Assembly: GCF_030009775.1 (NCBI RefSeq)
Contig: NZ_JASCTH010000033.1
Coordinates: forward strand, 25,141-70,712
DNA: 45,572 nt
Reading direction: 5' to 3'
Source of the DNA: Actinoplanes sandaracinus
GTDB taxonomy: Bacteria > Actinomycetota > Actinomycetes > Mycobacteriales > Micromonosporaceae
The notes under the pieces: model-generated
What the model was told of the DNA's origin: nothing
Databases searched by the model: none
What the model saw: only the letters and a program-made list of their open reading frames with translations
Shown: piece by piece, positions 1-7,798 of the stretch
Layout: every line of letters starts with the position of its first letter
How positions within the stretch are numbered: the stretch's first letter is position 1
Translations under genes and position numbers: made by a program

Positions 1-20
1 GTTCCCCGCTTTGGTGGCTC

Positions 21-40
21 GCCGGGGGGGGCGCCCCGGC
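21..40 (-). terminator. possible terminator of the Nudix regulator gene
   Basis: A 7-bp stem GCCGGGG/CCCCGGC with a 6-nt loop lies about 20 bases past the stop codon of the Nudix gene, which is read leftwards. There is no T-run, which is usual for high-GC actinomycetes. The window edge is close, so other roles cannot be excluded. Confidence 0.35.
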
Positions 41-59
41 GCCCGCCCCCGAGCCCCGG

Positions 60-752
60 TCAGCGGGATCGGTTGCGCATGATGGGCGGGTTGAGAGTGG
101 TGGCGCCGCCGGCGCGATAGAGCGCCGCGGGGCGGCCCGTCGGGGGGATCCGCTTCGCACCGGTCGGCTCGATGAACTTCTCCGTGTTGATGACTTTCCG
201 GCTGAAGTTGCGTGGGTCCAAGCTCTCGCCCCAGACCACCTCATAGACCGAGCGCAGATCGCCGATCGTGAATTCAGCTGGGCAGAATGCCGTTGCCAGT
301 GTCGTCAGCTCGAGCCGCCTACGCGCCCGTTCCACCGCATCTGTCAGGATCCGGTCGTGGTCGAAAGCCAGGCTGCCGTGAATCTTGCTCACCGGCACCC
401 AGGCCGCGCCGCTCGCGTCCGAACCAGCGGTAGGGACGGGCAGGTCGGGCATGATGGCGAGGTAGGCCACGCTCACCACACGCCCCCGGGGATCACGGTC
501 GGGCTCCCCGTAGACCGCGAACTGTTCCAGGTGAAGACTGCCGCCGTCGAGGCCGGTCTCTTCTGCGAGCTCGCGAACAGCGGCGTCGTCAAGGCCTTCG
601 CCCGCGCGCACGAAGCCGCCGGGCAGGGCGAACTGGCCCGCGAAAGGCTTGTTGCCGCGGATGACGACGAGCGTCTGCAGGGCTCCTTCGCGAACGGTGA
701 GGATGACAAGGTCCACCGCGATGCGGAGCAGGGCGTGGTCCCGGGTCGTCAC
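60..752 (-). CDS. Nudix hydrolase-like transcriptional regulator (NrtR type)
   Basis: A 230-residue protein with an N-terminal Nudix domain and a C-terminal winged-helix region, the arrangement of NrtR regulators. The Nudix box is complete at residues 46-68 (G-x5-E-x7-REL-x-EE-x-GL), so hydrolysis of an ADP-ribose-like nucleotide may be retained. In NrtR the Nudix domain usually senses ADP-ribose and the tail binds DNA to control NAD genes. The C-terminal third (about 150-215: LATAFCPAEFTIGDLRSVYE, then a region around NFSRKV) is typical of that DNA-binding part. The start is GTG. No NAD gene is adjacent, so the target is unknown; it may control itself or distant genes. It could alternatively be a plain ADP-ribose pyrophosphatase. 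Confidence 0.82.
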   Translation of the reverse strand: MTTRDHALLRIAVDLVILTVREGALQTLVVIRGNKPFAGQFALPGGFVRAGEGLDDAAVRELAEETGLDGGSLHLEQFAVYGEPDRDPRGRVVSVAYLAIMPDLPVPTAGSDASGAAWVPVSKIHGSLAFDHDRILTDAVERARRRLELTTLATAFCPAEFTIGDLRSVYEVVWGESLDPRNFSRKVINTEKFIEPTGAKRIPPTGRPAALYRAGGATTLNPPIMRNRSR

Positions 753-776
753 GGGACCGAGAATAGCTTGGTGTTG

Positions 777-787
777 TTATGACATAA
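777..787. promoter_or_regulatory. palindrome upstream of the Nudix regulator, candidate operator
   Basis: TTATGACATAA is a perfect 5-1-5 palindrome 25-35 bases upstream of the GTG start and is AT-rich in a very GC-rich setting. Its place fits an autoregulatory operator or an overlapping -10 region. It is not matched to a published NrtR consensus. Confidence 0.35.
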
Positions 788-818
788 ACTCCACCCGGGC
801 ACCGCCGCCCCCGCATGC

Positions 819-2231
819 TCAGCAGGCCTGGGGCAGGTCGGCGGGCATGTGGGGCTGGAACTCCTGGTAGGTGCCCTTTCGCGACCGCTTCGCCTGGTAC
901 ATGGCCAGGTCGGCCTCCTCCACCAGGCGTCCCGCGGAGCGGCCGCCGCTGTAGGCGATGCCGACACTCGCCCGGGTGAACACCGTGCGCCCGGCGATGT
1001 CGTAGGGGCGGGCGAGGGAGTCGATGACCCGCTGGGCGATGTCGCGGGCCTGTTGCTCGTGGGCCAGCGGGTCCAGCAGGACCGCGAACTCGTCGCCGCC
1101 GAGTCGGGCGGGCATGTCGGTGTCGCGGACGGCGGCTCGCAGGCGGCCGGCGACCGCCCGCAGCAGCTCGTCGCCGGCGGCGTGGCCGAGGGTGTCGTTG
1201 ACCTGCTTGAACAGGTCCAGGTCAAGGTAGAGCAGGGCGGCCGCGGCGGGGGTCGGGTCGGCGGCGATGACCTCCTCGACGCGTTGCAGGAACAGGGTAC
1301 GGCTGGGCAGCCTCGTCAGCGGGTCGTGGTGGGCCTCGTGGACGGCGGCGAGGGTGTGCGCCCCGGTCAGCGCGAGACTGGCCTGCTCGGCGAACGCGGC
1401 CAGCACGTCACGCCGCTCAGACTCCCGGACGCCGCCACCAAGCCCCACCGCAGCGGCGGAGGCGATGACGAAACCGCCGGCCACGGCGCCGTCGATGTGG
1501 ACCGGGGCGGCGATCAGCGGACCGCGGGTGACCGCGCCGCCCGCGGCCATCGCGCGGCCGGCGGCCTCGGCCAGGGCGGTGCTGTCGCATCCGCCTCCGC
1601 TGACGGAGGCGACCGCGCCGTGCAGGACCAGCGCCACCGTCACGTCGTCGAGCAGTGACCGGGCGCCCTCGGTGATCATGGCGAAGACCTCGGCCAGCGG
1701 CGTCCGCTGGTGAGCCGAACGCTGGACCCGCAGCAGCGTCTCCAGCAGCCGTTCCCGCCGTTCGAGGGCCTCGACCAGTTCGAGGCGGGCGAGCGCCTCC
1801 CGCTCCCGTTCGAGGCGCAGCTGACGTTCGGCCTCCAGGGTGCGCAGGCTGCGCAGGGCCAGGCCGAGGACCCGGGCCATGCCTTGCAGCATCTGCCGTT
1901 CCTCGGCGGCGAACGGCTCGTCGGCCCGGGCGACGATCAGCCGCTCGGAGGTGTCCTGGCCGAGGACGTGCACGGTGAGGTGCATCCGGCCGGCGCCGGA
2001 GAACGACGCCGTCCCGGCGCCGTGGGCCAGGCTGGTGAACAGTACCGATGACGGGTCGCGGCCGAGACCCAGTGACGCCAGCACGTCGTCCCCGCAGACC
2101 ACCGCGGCCACCTCGGCGTCCGTCGACTCGGTGGCGCGCTGCACGGCGATGCGGGCCGCGCTGGCGATGGTTCCGGCGCGGGTGATGGCGCTGAAGAACT
2201 CGGTGAGCTGGAGGGCTGACCAACCGGACAC
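819..2231 (-). CDS. GAF-GAF-GGDEF diguanylate cyclase
   Basis: A 470-residue soluble protein: a GAF-like region (about 10-130), a charged coiled coil (131-172), a second GAF-like region (about 165-295) and a GGDEF domain (297-460). The active site GGDEF is intact at 378-382. An inhibitory I-site RxxD (369-372) lies exactly five residues before it, so an active, product-inhibited cyclic-di-GMP synthase is expected. It has no membrane segments, so the signal should be cytoplasmic and bind the GAF modules. The gene starts 4 nt after the FIST-domain gene stops, implying translational coupling and a shared function: FIST sensing with c-di-GMP output. The ligand is unknown. Confidence 0.9.
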   Translation of the reverse strand: MSGWSALQLTEFFSAITRAGTIASAARIAVQRATESTDAEVAAVVCGDDVLASLGLGRDPSSVLFTSLAHGAGTASFSGAGRMHLTVHVLGQDTSERLIVARADEPFAAEERQMLQGMARVLGLALRSLRTLEAERQLRLEREREALARLELVEALERRERLLETLLRVQRSAHQRTPLAEVFAMITEGARSLLDDVTVALVLHGAVASVSGGGCDSTALAEAAGRAMAAGGAVTRGPLIAAPVHIDGAVAGGFVIASAAAVGLGGGVRESERRDVLAAFAEQASLALTGAHTLAAVHEAHHDPLTRLPSRTLFLQRVEEVIAADPTPAAAALLYLDLDLFKQVNDTLGHAAGDELLRAVAGRLRAAVRDTDMPARLGGDEFAVLLDPLAHEQQARDIAQRVIDSLARPYDIAGRTVFTRASVGIAYSGGRSAGRLVEEADLAMYQAKRSRKGTYQEFQPHMPADLPQAC

Positions 2232-2235
2232 GGCG

Positions 2236-3390
2236 TCAACCGACGGCGAGAGCGACGACGGTCAGATGGTGCATGCCCTTGGCCTGCGGTTTACGGACGA
2301 TCTCACCGTTGGAGTAGAACCCGCCGTACGGGATGGGCTTGAGCGCGTCGCGCAGCCGGGACACGGCGAGGTCGATGCCGTCGGAACCGAGCGCGATCGG
2401 CCGTACGCAGCAATCGAAGACCAGGACCCCGAGCGGCGCGGAGACCGCGGAGACCGCGGCGACGGCGGCGGTCGCGGTCGCATCGACGACCTCGTCGTCG
2501 TCGGCCTCCATGAGCCAGACCATCGCGCCTTCGGGGGTGTCGGCGAGTCCGGAGAGGGACCGCTCCACGGGATCGGCGGCGAAGACGATCCGGATGTCCT
2601 CGCCGGTGCGGCGGGCCAGGCCGAGCGGGCGCACGGCCGCGAACCGCAGAAACGCGGCGGGGTCGGCGGCCAGGCCGGGGGCGCCGCCGGTGCGGCGCAG
2701 GTAGACGTCGAGCGCCGGCTCGCCATCGAGTTCGTGGATGGTGCCGGACTCGCTGCGCGAGACGACCATCGGCTCGCCGGTCCGCCGCCAGCCGTGAGCG
2801 GCGCCGATGCCGAACGGCTCGGGCGCGCCGAGGACCGCGTTCGGCAGGACCTGCACGTCGGTGCCGGAGCTGAAGAATGCCCAGGTGCCGGTCTGGGTGG
2901 CGTCGTCGCCCGCGCAGCCGCCGACCAGCGGCACCTGCGCGCCGGCGACCGAGTAGGCGCCGCGCACCATCTCCTGCTGGTCGCTGCTGCGCCCGTCGCC
3001 GAGCAGCAGCACGACGCGGTGTTCGGCGTCGATGTCGTCGAGGCTGGAGGCGGCGATGACACCGGCCTCGTACAGGTCGACGCTGTCGTGCGGGACGGCG
3101 CGCACCGACGCGGCGTATCCGCCGAGCGCGTTGACGACGACGCCGGAGCCGCGGCCGTCGGTGGTGAACTCGCCCGACGTCGTACAACCGATCATGAGCA
3201 CGTCGCCGCCGGCCTCGGCGTGCACCGCCTCGGCCATCCCCCTGGTCGCGTGCGACAGCGACGCGAAGACGACCAGCAGCCCGGCCCGGCGTCCGCCCAG
3301 AGCCTCACGGCACGCCTGGGCCCCGGCCTCCGCCGGGTCCGCCGCCAGGCTGCGCCCGACCCCGAACCACCGTTCCCCGGCCGCGCCCAT
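2236..3390 (-). CDS. FIST domain sensor protein
   Basis: A 384-residue protein with FIST_N (about 30-220; GCTTSGEF and GGCAGDDA motifs) and FIST_C (about 230-370, ending PYGGFYSNGEI). FIST proteins are cytoplasmic sensors thought to bind small ligands such as amino acids, and often sit beside signalling enzymes. The frame stays open upstream to about 3591, but the ATG at 3390 is preceded by GAAGGAG at good spacing, and the longer form would run into the channel gene on the other strand. The gene is the first of a two-gene unit with the GAF-GGDEF cyclase. There is no membrane segment or catalytic motif of its own. Confidence 0.85.
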   Translation of the reverse strand: MGAAGERWFGVGRSLAADPAEAGAQACREALGGRRAGLLVVFASLSHATRGMAEAVHAEAGGDVLMIGCTTSGEFTTDGRGSGVVVNALGGYAASVRAVPHDSVDLYEAGVIAASSLDDIDAEHRVVLLLGDGRSSDQQEMVRGAYSVAGAQVPLVGGCAGDDATQTGTWAFFSSGTDVQVLPNAVLGAPEPFGIGAAHGWRRTGEPMVVSRSESGTIHELDGEPALDVYLRRTGGAPGLAADPAAFLRFAAVRPLGLARRTGEDIRIVFAADPVERSLSGLADTPEGAMVWLMEADDDEVVDATATAAVAAVSAVSAPLGVLVFDCCVRPIALGSDGIDLAVSRLRDALKPIPYGGFYSNGEIVRKPQAKGMHHLTVVALAVG

Positions 3391-3563
3391 GTCCGCTCCT
3401 TCGCCCGCGGCCCGCATTCGCGCACCGTCCAGGCCAGTCGATCGGCGCTGCGAGCAGCCATCTGAGGCGAAACCGCAAACCCATGCGGGGTACGGGCGAC
3501 CCCGCTCTGCCCCAGCGCAAGAGGCGCCCTTCCCGGTGGGCGGCGCTTTCGTAGGCTGGCGGC

Positions 3564-4442
3564 ATGCCGGGACCACCAGTGCGACGACCACGAATGGCCC
3601 AACGGTGCGCCCGGATCGCCGAATCCCGTGTGTTCGAGGTGCTGATCGTCGTCGTGATCGGCGCGAACGCGGCCCTGCTGGCTGTCGAGACGTACCCGTA
3701 CCCGAAGTCGGCCGCTCCGCTGCTGCACGGCCTGGAGTGGTTCTTCCGCGCGGTGTTCGTCGCCGAGATCGCGGTGCGGATCCTGGCGTACGGCGACCGT
3801 CCCCGGGAATTCTTCCGGCACGGCTGGAACGTGTTCGACTTCGTCGTGATCGCCGCGGTGTTCATTCCGGGCCTGCACGGCGACTCGGCGGCGCTGCGGG
3901 TGATCCGGATCGCCCGGGTGGTGCGGCTGGTCCGTTTCTCGCCGGGCCTGCGCACGATCGTGTCGGCGCTGTGGCGCAGCCTGCCGGGTGTCGGCGGCTT
4001 TCTGGCGCTGGCCCTGGTGACCTTGTACGTGTACGGGATGGCCGGCTGGCTGATCTTCGCCGAGGCCGATCCGGATCAGTACGGCACTCTCGGCCGCGCG
4101 GTGCTGACCCTCTTCGTGCTGCTGTCGCTGGAGACCCTGCCCGATCTGATCGAGCAGGGTCTGGCGCTGTCGCAGTGGACGCTTCTCTACTACGTCAGCT
4201 ACGTGCTCATCACCGTCAATCTGCTGGTGAACATCCTGATCGCGGTCATCGTCAACTCGATGGAGGAGGCCCGCCGCCTGGAGATGACCGAGCACATGGC
4301 GACCGATGAGGATCAGGACGGCATTCCCGACGAGATCGACCGGATCATGATCAGTCAGCGGCTCGACGATCTCCGGTCCGCGATGGCCGAGCTGGAACGC
4401 GAGCTACGCATCGACAGACATGAGCGCCGACCGTCGGCGTAA
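3564..4442 (+). CDS. bacterial voltage-gated ion channel with acidic Ca2+-loop-like C-terminus
   Basis: A 292-residue single-domain six-helix channel (ion_trans family), the size of NaChBac-type sodium channels that work as tetramers. S4 carries arginines every third residue (R112, R115, R118, R121, R124), so voltage sensing is expected. The pore loop holds SLETL with Glu190 aligned to the TLESW filter of BacNav channels; the Trp is replaced by Leu, so selectivity may differ. S6 ends NILIAVIVNSMEEA. The tail has a 12-residue acidic loop (248-259, DxDxDG with further Asp at positions 9 and 12), then a predicted coiled coil (260-285) of the sort that assembles the tetramer. It is divergent from the FIST gene, 173 bp apart. 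Confidence 0.85.
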   Translation: MPGPPVRRPRMAQRCARIAESRVFEVLIVVVIGANAALLAVETYPYPKSAAPLLHGLEWFFRAVFVAEIAVRILAYGDRPREFFRHGWNVFDFVVIAAVFIPGLHGDSAALRVIRIARVVRLVRFSPGLRTIVSALWRSLPGVGGFLALALVTLYVYGMAGWLIFAEADPDQYGTLGRAVLTLFVLLSLETLPDLIEQGLALSQWTLLYYVSYVLITVNLLVNILIAVIVNSMEEARRLEMTEHMATDEDQDGIPDEIDRIMISQRLDDLRSAMAELERELRIDRHERRPSA

Positions 4443-4470
4443 GTGTTTGTGCCAGTCCATGCGATCCGCC

Positions 4471-4498
4471 TTGACGTATTGATTGTGATCGCTAACAT
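4471..4498 (+). promoter_or_regulatory. promoter with LacI-type operator for the arabinanase gene
   Basis: TTGACG (4471-4476) and TAACAT (4493-4498), 16 nt apart, make a plausible promoter. TGTGATCGCTAACA (4484-4497) covers the spacer and -10 and is a pseudo-palindrome matching 12 of 14 positions of TGTTAGCGCTAACA, a layout common for LacI-family sugar regulators in actinomycetes. A similar box stands before the large glycoside hydrolase at 7799. No LacI gene lies in this window. Confidence 0.55.
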
Positions 4499-4571
4499 AC
4501 GGGCATCCCCTATCTCTGCGGAGCCGCTTCCCCGAGCGGATTCGCGCATCCGGTGTCAAAGGTGGATCCCC

Positions 4572-5543
4572 ATGAGAAGACTGCTCGTCGCCGGCGTGAC
4601 CGGCATGCTCGCCCTCACCGCCGTCGTGTACGGCGCCGGCTCGGCGAACGCCGCCGCCTACCCCAACCCCGGCGTGGTCACCGGCTCGACCGGCGCACAC
4701 GACCCGACCATGGTGAAGCGGCCCACCGGCGGATATCTGCTCGCCACCACCGGTGACGGCATCACCCTGAAGACCTCCCCGAACCGGACGGCCTTCACCG
4801 ACGCCGGCAAGGCGTTCCCGAACGGCACCCCCTGGGCCAGCTCCTACACCGGGGGCAGCGCCCACCTGTGGGCGCCCGACGTGTCGTACCGCAACGGAAA
4901 GTACTGGATGTACTACTCGGCCTCGACGTTCGAGTCCAGCAAATCGGCGATCTTCCTGGCCACCAGCACCACCGGCACGTCCGGCAGCTGGACCCACGTC
5001 GGCAAGGTGATCGAGTCGACCACCACGAGCGGCTGGAACGCCATCGACCCGAACCTCACCGTCACCCCGTCTGGTGAGTGGTGGCTGACCTTCGGCTCGT
5101 TCTGGACCGGCATCAAGATGGTCAAACTGAACGCGAGCACCGGCCTGCGGGCGGACAGCACACTGCGCGCGATCGCCGAGCGGTTCACCAACAGCAAGTC
5201 GGTGGAGGCGCCGTTCATCCACTACCGCAACGGCTACTACTACCTGTTCATGTCGTTCGACTTCTGCTGCCGAGGGGCGTCCAGCACGTACCGCACGATG
5301 GTGGCCCGGTCGACGAGTATCACCGGGCCGTACCGGGACCGCGCCGGCACTTTGGCCACCGCGGGCGGCGGCACCGAGATCCTCGCCGCGCACGACGGCA
5401 TCCGCGGGCCCGGGCATCCGGCGGTGTTCACCGACAGTGACGCCGACGTGCTCGTCTACCACTACTACACCTCGTCCGGCGCCGCGAGGCTCGGCATCAA
5501 TCTGCTGGGGTGGGACTCGTCGGCCTGGCCGTACGTCTACTGA
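4572..5543 (+). CDS. secreted GH43 endo-alpha-1,5-L-arabinanase
   Basis: A 323-residue secreted glycoside hydrolase of family 43. A signal peptide (MRRLLVAGVTGMLALTAVVY, then ...ANAAA) is followed by a single five-bladed propeller. The three GH43 acidic residues are recognisable: Asp44 (HDPTMV, base), Asp159 (AIDPN, pKa modulator) and Glu212 (SVEAPF, acid). The length fits a stand-alone arabinanase with no binding module. ATG 4572 is chosen because it begins the signal peptide and follows AAAGGTGG; the frame is open further upstream through the promoter. It probably releases arabino-oligosaccharides from pectin side chains outside the cell. The LacI-type operator upstream suggests induction by a sugar. 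An exo-acting arabinosidase is possible. Confidence 0.88.
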   Translation: MRRLLVAGVTGMLALTAVVYGAGSANAAAYPNPGVVTGSTGAHDPTMVKRPTGGYLLATTGDGITLKTSPNRTAFTDAGKAFPNGTPWASSYTGGSAHLWAPDVSYRNGKYWMYYSASTFESSKSAIFLATSTTGTSGSWTHVGKVIESTTTSGWNAIDPNLTVTPSGEWWLTFGSFWTGIKMVKLNASTGLRADSTLRAIAERFTNSKSVEAPFIHYRNGYYYLFMSFDFCCRGASSTYRTMVARSTSITGPYRDRAGTLATAGGGTEILAAHDGIRGPGHPAVFTDSDADVLVYHYYTSSGAARLGINLLGWDSSAWPYVY

Positions 5544-5583
5544 TCACGGGTCGGCAGCGGCGGGGGAACGCCCTTTGATCGGT

Positions 5584-5611
5584 GGGGTGTGGGCGCTGGT
5601 GCCCACACCCC
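5584..5611. terminator. bidirectional terminator between GH43 and LLM genes
   Basis: A perfect 11-bp stem (GGGGTGTGGGC/GCCCACACCCC) with a 6-nt loop sits between two convergent genes, 40 bases past the arabinanase stop and 14 bases past the LLM oxidoreductase stop. Confidence 0.8.
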
Positions 5612-5625
5612 ACCCACACCCGGCC

Positions 5626-6564
5626 TCAGACCCCGGCGGCGCGCACCTGCTCGTGCAGCTCGGCCGCCCGGTCGATCAGCTCCTTGACGTCACGCACCGC
5701 CGCCGGCAGCGTCAGGTAGACGTGGTCGGCCCCGGCCTCGGCCATCGCCGCCACGTCCTCCGCGAACTGCGCGACGGTCCCGGTGAACGGCTGCCGGGGC
5801 TGCGCCGACGGCTCTGTCAGGGCCATCGCGGCGATCTGTACCGTGCAACCGATCGCGCCGGGATCACGACCGGCCTCCTCGGCCAGTTCACGCAGCCGGG
5901 CCCGGGTGGCCGTCACCTGTTCCGGCGTGACGCCGCTGGCCACCCAGCCGTCCGCCCGCCGGGCCACCCGTCGCAGCGCCTTTTCCGAACCCGGGCCGGC
6001 GCCGAGCAGCACCGGAATCGGCCGGGCCGGTTTCGGGCCGATGTCGGCGGCCGCCACCTCGTAGTGCCGCGTCGAGAAACTCACCGGGTTCGGCCCCCAC
6101 ACGGCGGCCGCGATGTCCAGGAAGTCGTCGAGCGCACGGCCACGCTCGGTGAGCGGGACCGGCGCGGTCGCCGCGAACTCGTCCGGCGACCAGCCCGTGC
6201 CCAGCCCGGCGATGAGCCGGCCGCCGCTGGCCGCGTCCAGCGTCGCCAGTTCCCGGGCCAGGCGCGTCGGCAGGTGCAGCGGCACCACCAGGACACCGGT
6301 GCCCAGCTCGATCCGCTCGGTCACCGCCGCCGCCGTGGCCAGCGTGACCAGAGCGTCGGCGACACCGCGGTAGATGTCCGGCCAGGGCAGGCCGGGCACG
6401 CTGTAGAGGCCGTGCGGCCCGCTCTGGTCCTCGGGCACGAGCACCCGCTCGAACACCCACAGGCTGTCGTAGCCGATCTCCTCCATCGCTCGGGCCGCGG
6501 CGACCACGTCGGCGCCGGGGTCGAAGTGACTGAATTGGGGCAGACTGACGCCTAGTTTCACCAT
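5626..6564 (-). CDS. LLM-class F420-dependent oxidoreductase
   Basis: A 312-residue luciferase-like monooxygenase family protein. The start VKLGVSLPQF, the stretch ELGTGVLVVPLHLPTRLARE, GGRLIAGLGTGWSPDEF and the late GTVAQFAEDVAAMAEAGADH region are typical of actinobacterial F420-dependent TIM-barrel enzymes. The substrate cannot be read from sequence. ATG 6564 is chosen because the TIM-barrel strand begins there; ATG 6576 is an alternative with no better ribosome site. It shares a 155-bp divergent intergenic region with the DUF4142 gene. It resembles the LLM gene at 19757 in fold but not closely in sequence, so they are not recent duplicates. Confidence 0.85.
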   Translation of the reverse strand: MVKLGVSLPQFSHFDPGADVVAAARAMEEIGYDSLWVFERVLVPEDQSGPHGLYSVPGLPWPDIYRGVADALVTLATAAAVTERIELGTGVLVVPLHLPTRLARELATLDAASGGRLIAGLGTGWSPDEFAATAPVPLTERGRALDDFLDIAAAVWGPNPVSFSTRHYEVAAADIGPKPARPIPVLLGAGPGSEKALRRVARRADGWVASGVTPEQVTATRARLRELAEEAGRDPGAIGCTVQIAAMALTEPSAQPRQPFTGTVAQFAEDVAAMAEAGADHVYLTLPAAVRDVKELIDRAAELHEQVRAAGV

Positions 6565-6719
6565 GCGAACGACCATTCCACACTGGACACGAGGCCGCTG
6601 ACCCCTTCCGGACACTTGAGCTCGTTTTGAGGACGGAAGAGATTCTGTTGATCCGCTGTGGGCTCCCATCCGTGCTCATGACCATCGGGGTAACTCCGAC
6701 ACAGGCCATGGAGGCACAC

Positions 6720-7550
6720 GTGCTCGCTGTCGTTCGTTTGTTCGCCTCACCCGGCCGGGTGGCCGGGTTGCTCGCCGCGACCCTGGCGCTAGCTCTGTTC
6801 GACACACGAGCAGCCGGCGCCGTCGAACCGGGGGTGCCGGATCCGCCCAGCGGCCTGCTGACCGACCGCGGCCGGGGCGAGATCTCCGAGGCGGACAAGG
6901 ACTTCGTGGTGAAGGTGCGCCTCGCCGGGCTGTGGGAGATCCCGGCCGGCGTGATGGCCCAGGAGAAGTCCGACAGCGCCCGGATCAAGTCGATCGGCAA
7001 GGACATCGCCGACCAGCACGGCGTCCTGGACAGGCTGGTGCAGGACGCGGCGAAGAAGCTGGAAGTCGACCTGCCGGACAAGCCGAACAAGGATCAGCAG
7101 GGCTGGCTCGACGAGATGGAGGCCGCCGACGGCAAGGCCTTCGACCAGATCTACATCGACCGCCTCCGGGCCGCGCACGGCAAGATCTTCCCCGCGATCG
7201 CCACGATCCGGACCAGCACCCGCAACGACACCGTGCGCAAGCTCGCCCAGCGCACCAACCAGTTCGTGATGACGCACCTGACGCTGCTGGAGAGCAGCGG
7301 CATCGTCGACTTCGCCGCGCTGCCCACCGCGCCGCCGCCGAACGCCGCCGCACCGAACTCGGCGAACTCGGCGAGTCCGGTGCTGTCCGCCGCGAACGCC
7401 GGCGGCAACCCGCCCGCGGTCGGCTTCCCGGTGATCGCGCTCCTGGTCATCGCGGGCCTGGGCGGGGCCGGGTTCATCACCTGGCGGATGATGCGGTCGG
7501 ACCCGCGGCGCCGCTACAAGCGGCCACGGAACCGTGGCTACGGGTACTGA
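6720..7550 (+). CDS. DUF4142 secreted, C-terminally membrane-anchored protein
   Basis: A 276-residue protein with an N-terminal hydrophobic segment or signal (GRVAGLLAATLALALF), a ferritin-like helical DUF4142 domain (about 55-200: EISEADKDFVVKVRLAGLWEIPAG, ...DIADQHGVLDRLVQDAAKKL...), a Pro/Ala/Asn-rich spacer (215-245) and a C-terminal membrane helix (FPVIALLVIAGLGGAGFITW) followed by a basic tail. The domain is therefore probably displayed outside the membrane. GTG 6720 is chosen because GGAGG (6710-6714) lies 5 nt before it; frame-matched ATGs at 6678 and 6708 have poorer sites. DUF4142 has no settled biochemical role. A strong terminator follows. Confidence 0.82.
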   Translation: MLAVVRLFASPGRVAGLLAATLALALFDTRAAGAVEPGVPDPPSGLLTDRGRGEISEADKDFVVKVRLAGLWEIPAGVMAQEKSDSARIKSIGKDIADQHGVLDRLVQDAAKKLEVDLPDKPNKDQQGWLDEMEAADGKAFDQIYIDRLRAAHGKIFPAIATIRTSTRNDTVRKLAQRTNQFVMTHLTLLESSGIVDFAALPTAPPPNAAAPNSANSASPVLSAANAGGNPPAVGFPVIALLVIAGLGGAGFITWRMMRSDPRRRYKRPRNRGYGY

Positions 7551-7553
7551 CAG

Positions 7554-7589
7554 GAGACGAGGGACGCCGGGAACGGCGTCCCTCGTCTC
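7554..7589 (+). terminator. strong terminator after the DUF4142 gene
   Basis: A perfect 15-bp stem (GAGACGAGGGACGCC pairing with its complement) and a 6-nt loop (GGGAAC) begin 4 bases past the stop codon. It isolates the DUF4142 gene from the large hydrolase gene downstream. Confidence 0.88.
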
Positions 7590-7686
7590 GTATCAGTAAG
7601 GCAGTGGACAAGGGAACAGCGCACGAGCGGGCCGAGAGCCAGGGCGGCCCGCCGGCGGCCACGGCGGCGGATCTCCGGACAAAGCA

Positions 7687-7778
7687 TTGACGGGCCTGGA
7701 TTTAGTTCGTAATGTGGCCGAAATCCCTCGTTGACAGAACGCAGTCGCTCGCTCCGCGTTCTTTTGTTAACGCTCACA
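7687..7778 (+). promoter_or_regulatory. promoter region and LacI-type operator for the large glycoside hydrolase
   Basis: TTGACG (7687-7692) and TAATGT (7710-7715) are spaced by 17 nt; a second TTGACA occurs at 7731-7736. TGTTAACGCTCACA (7765-7778), 21 bases before the start codon, matches TGTTAGCGCTAACA at 12 of 14 positions. Between them AGAACGC/GCGTTCT (7736-7762) can form a 7-bp hairpin followed by TTTT. Operator and hairpin are downstream of the likely start point, so both could act on the leader. Confidence 0.5.
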
Positions 7779-7798
7779 TCCACGCGTTGGAGCGATGT

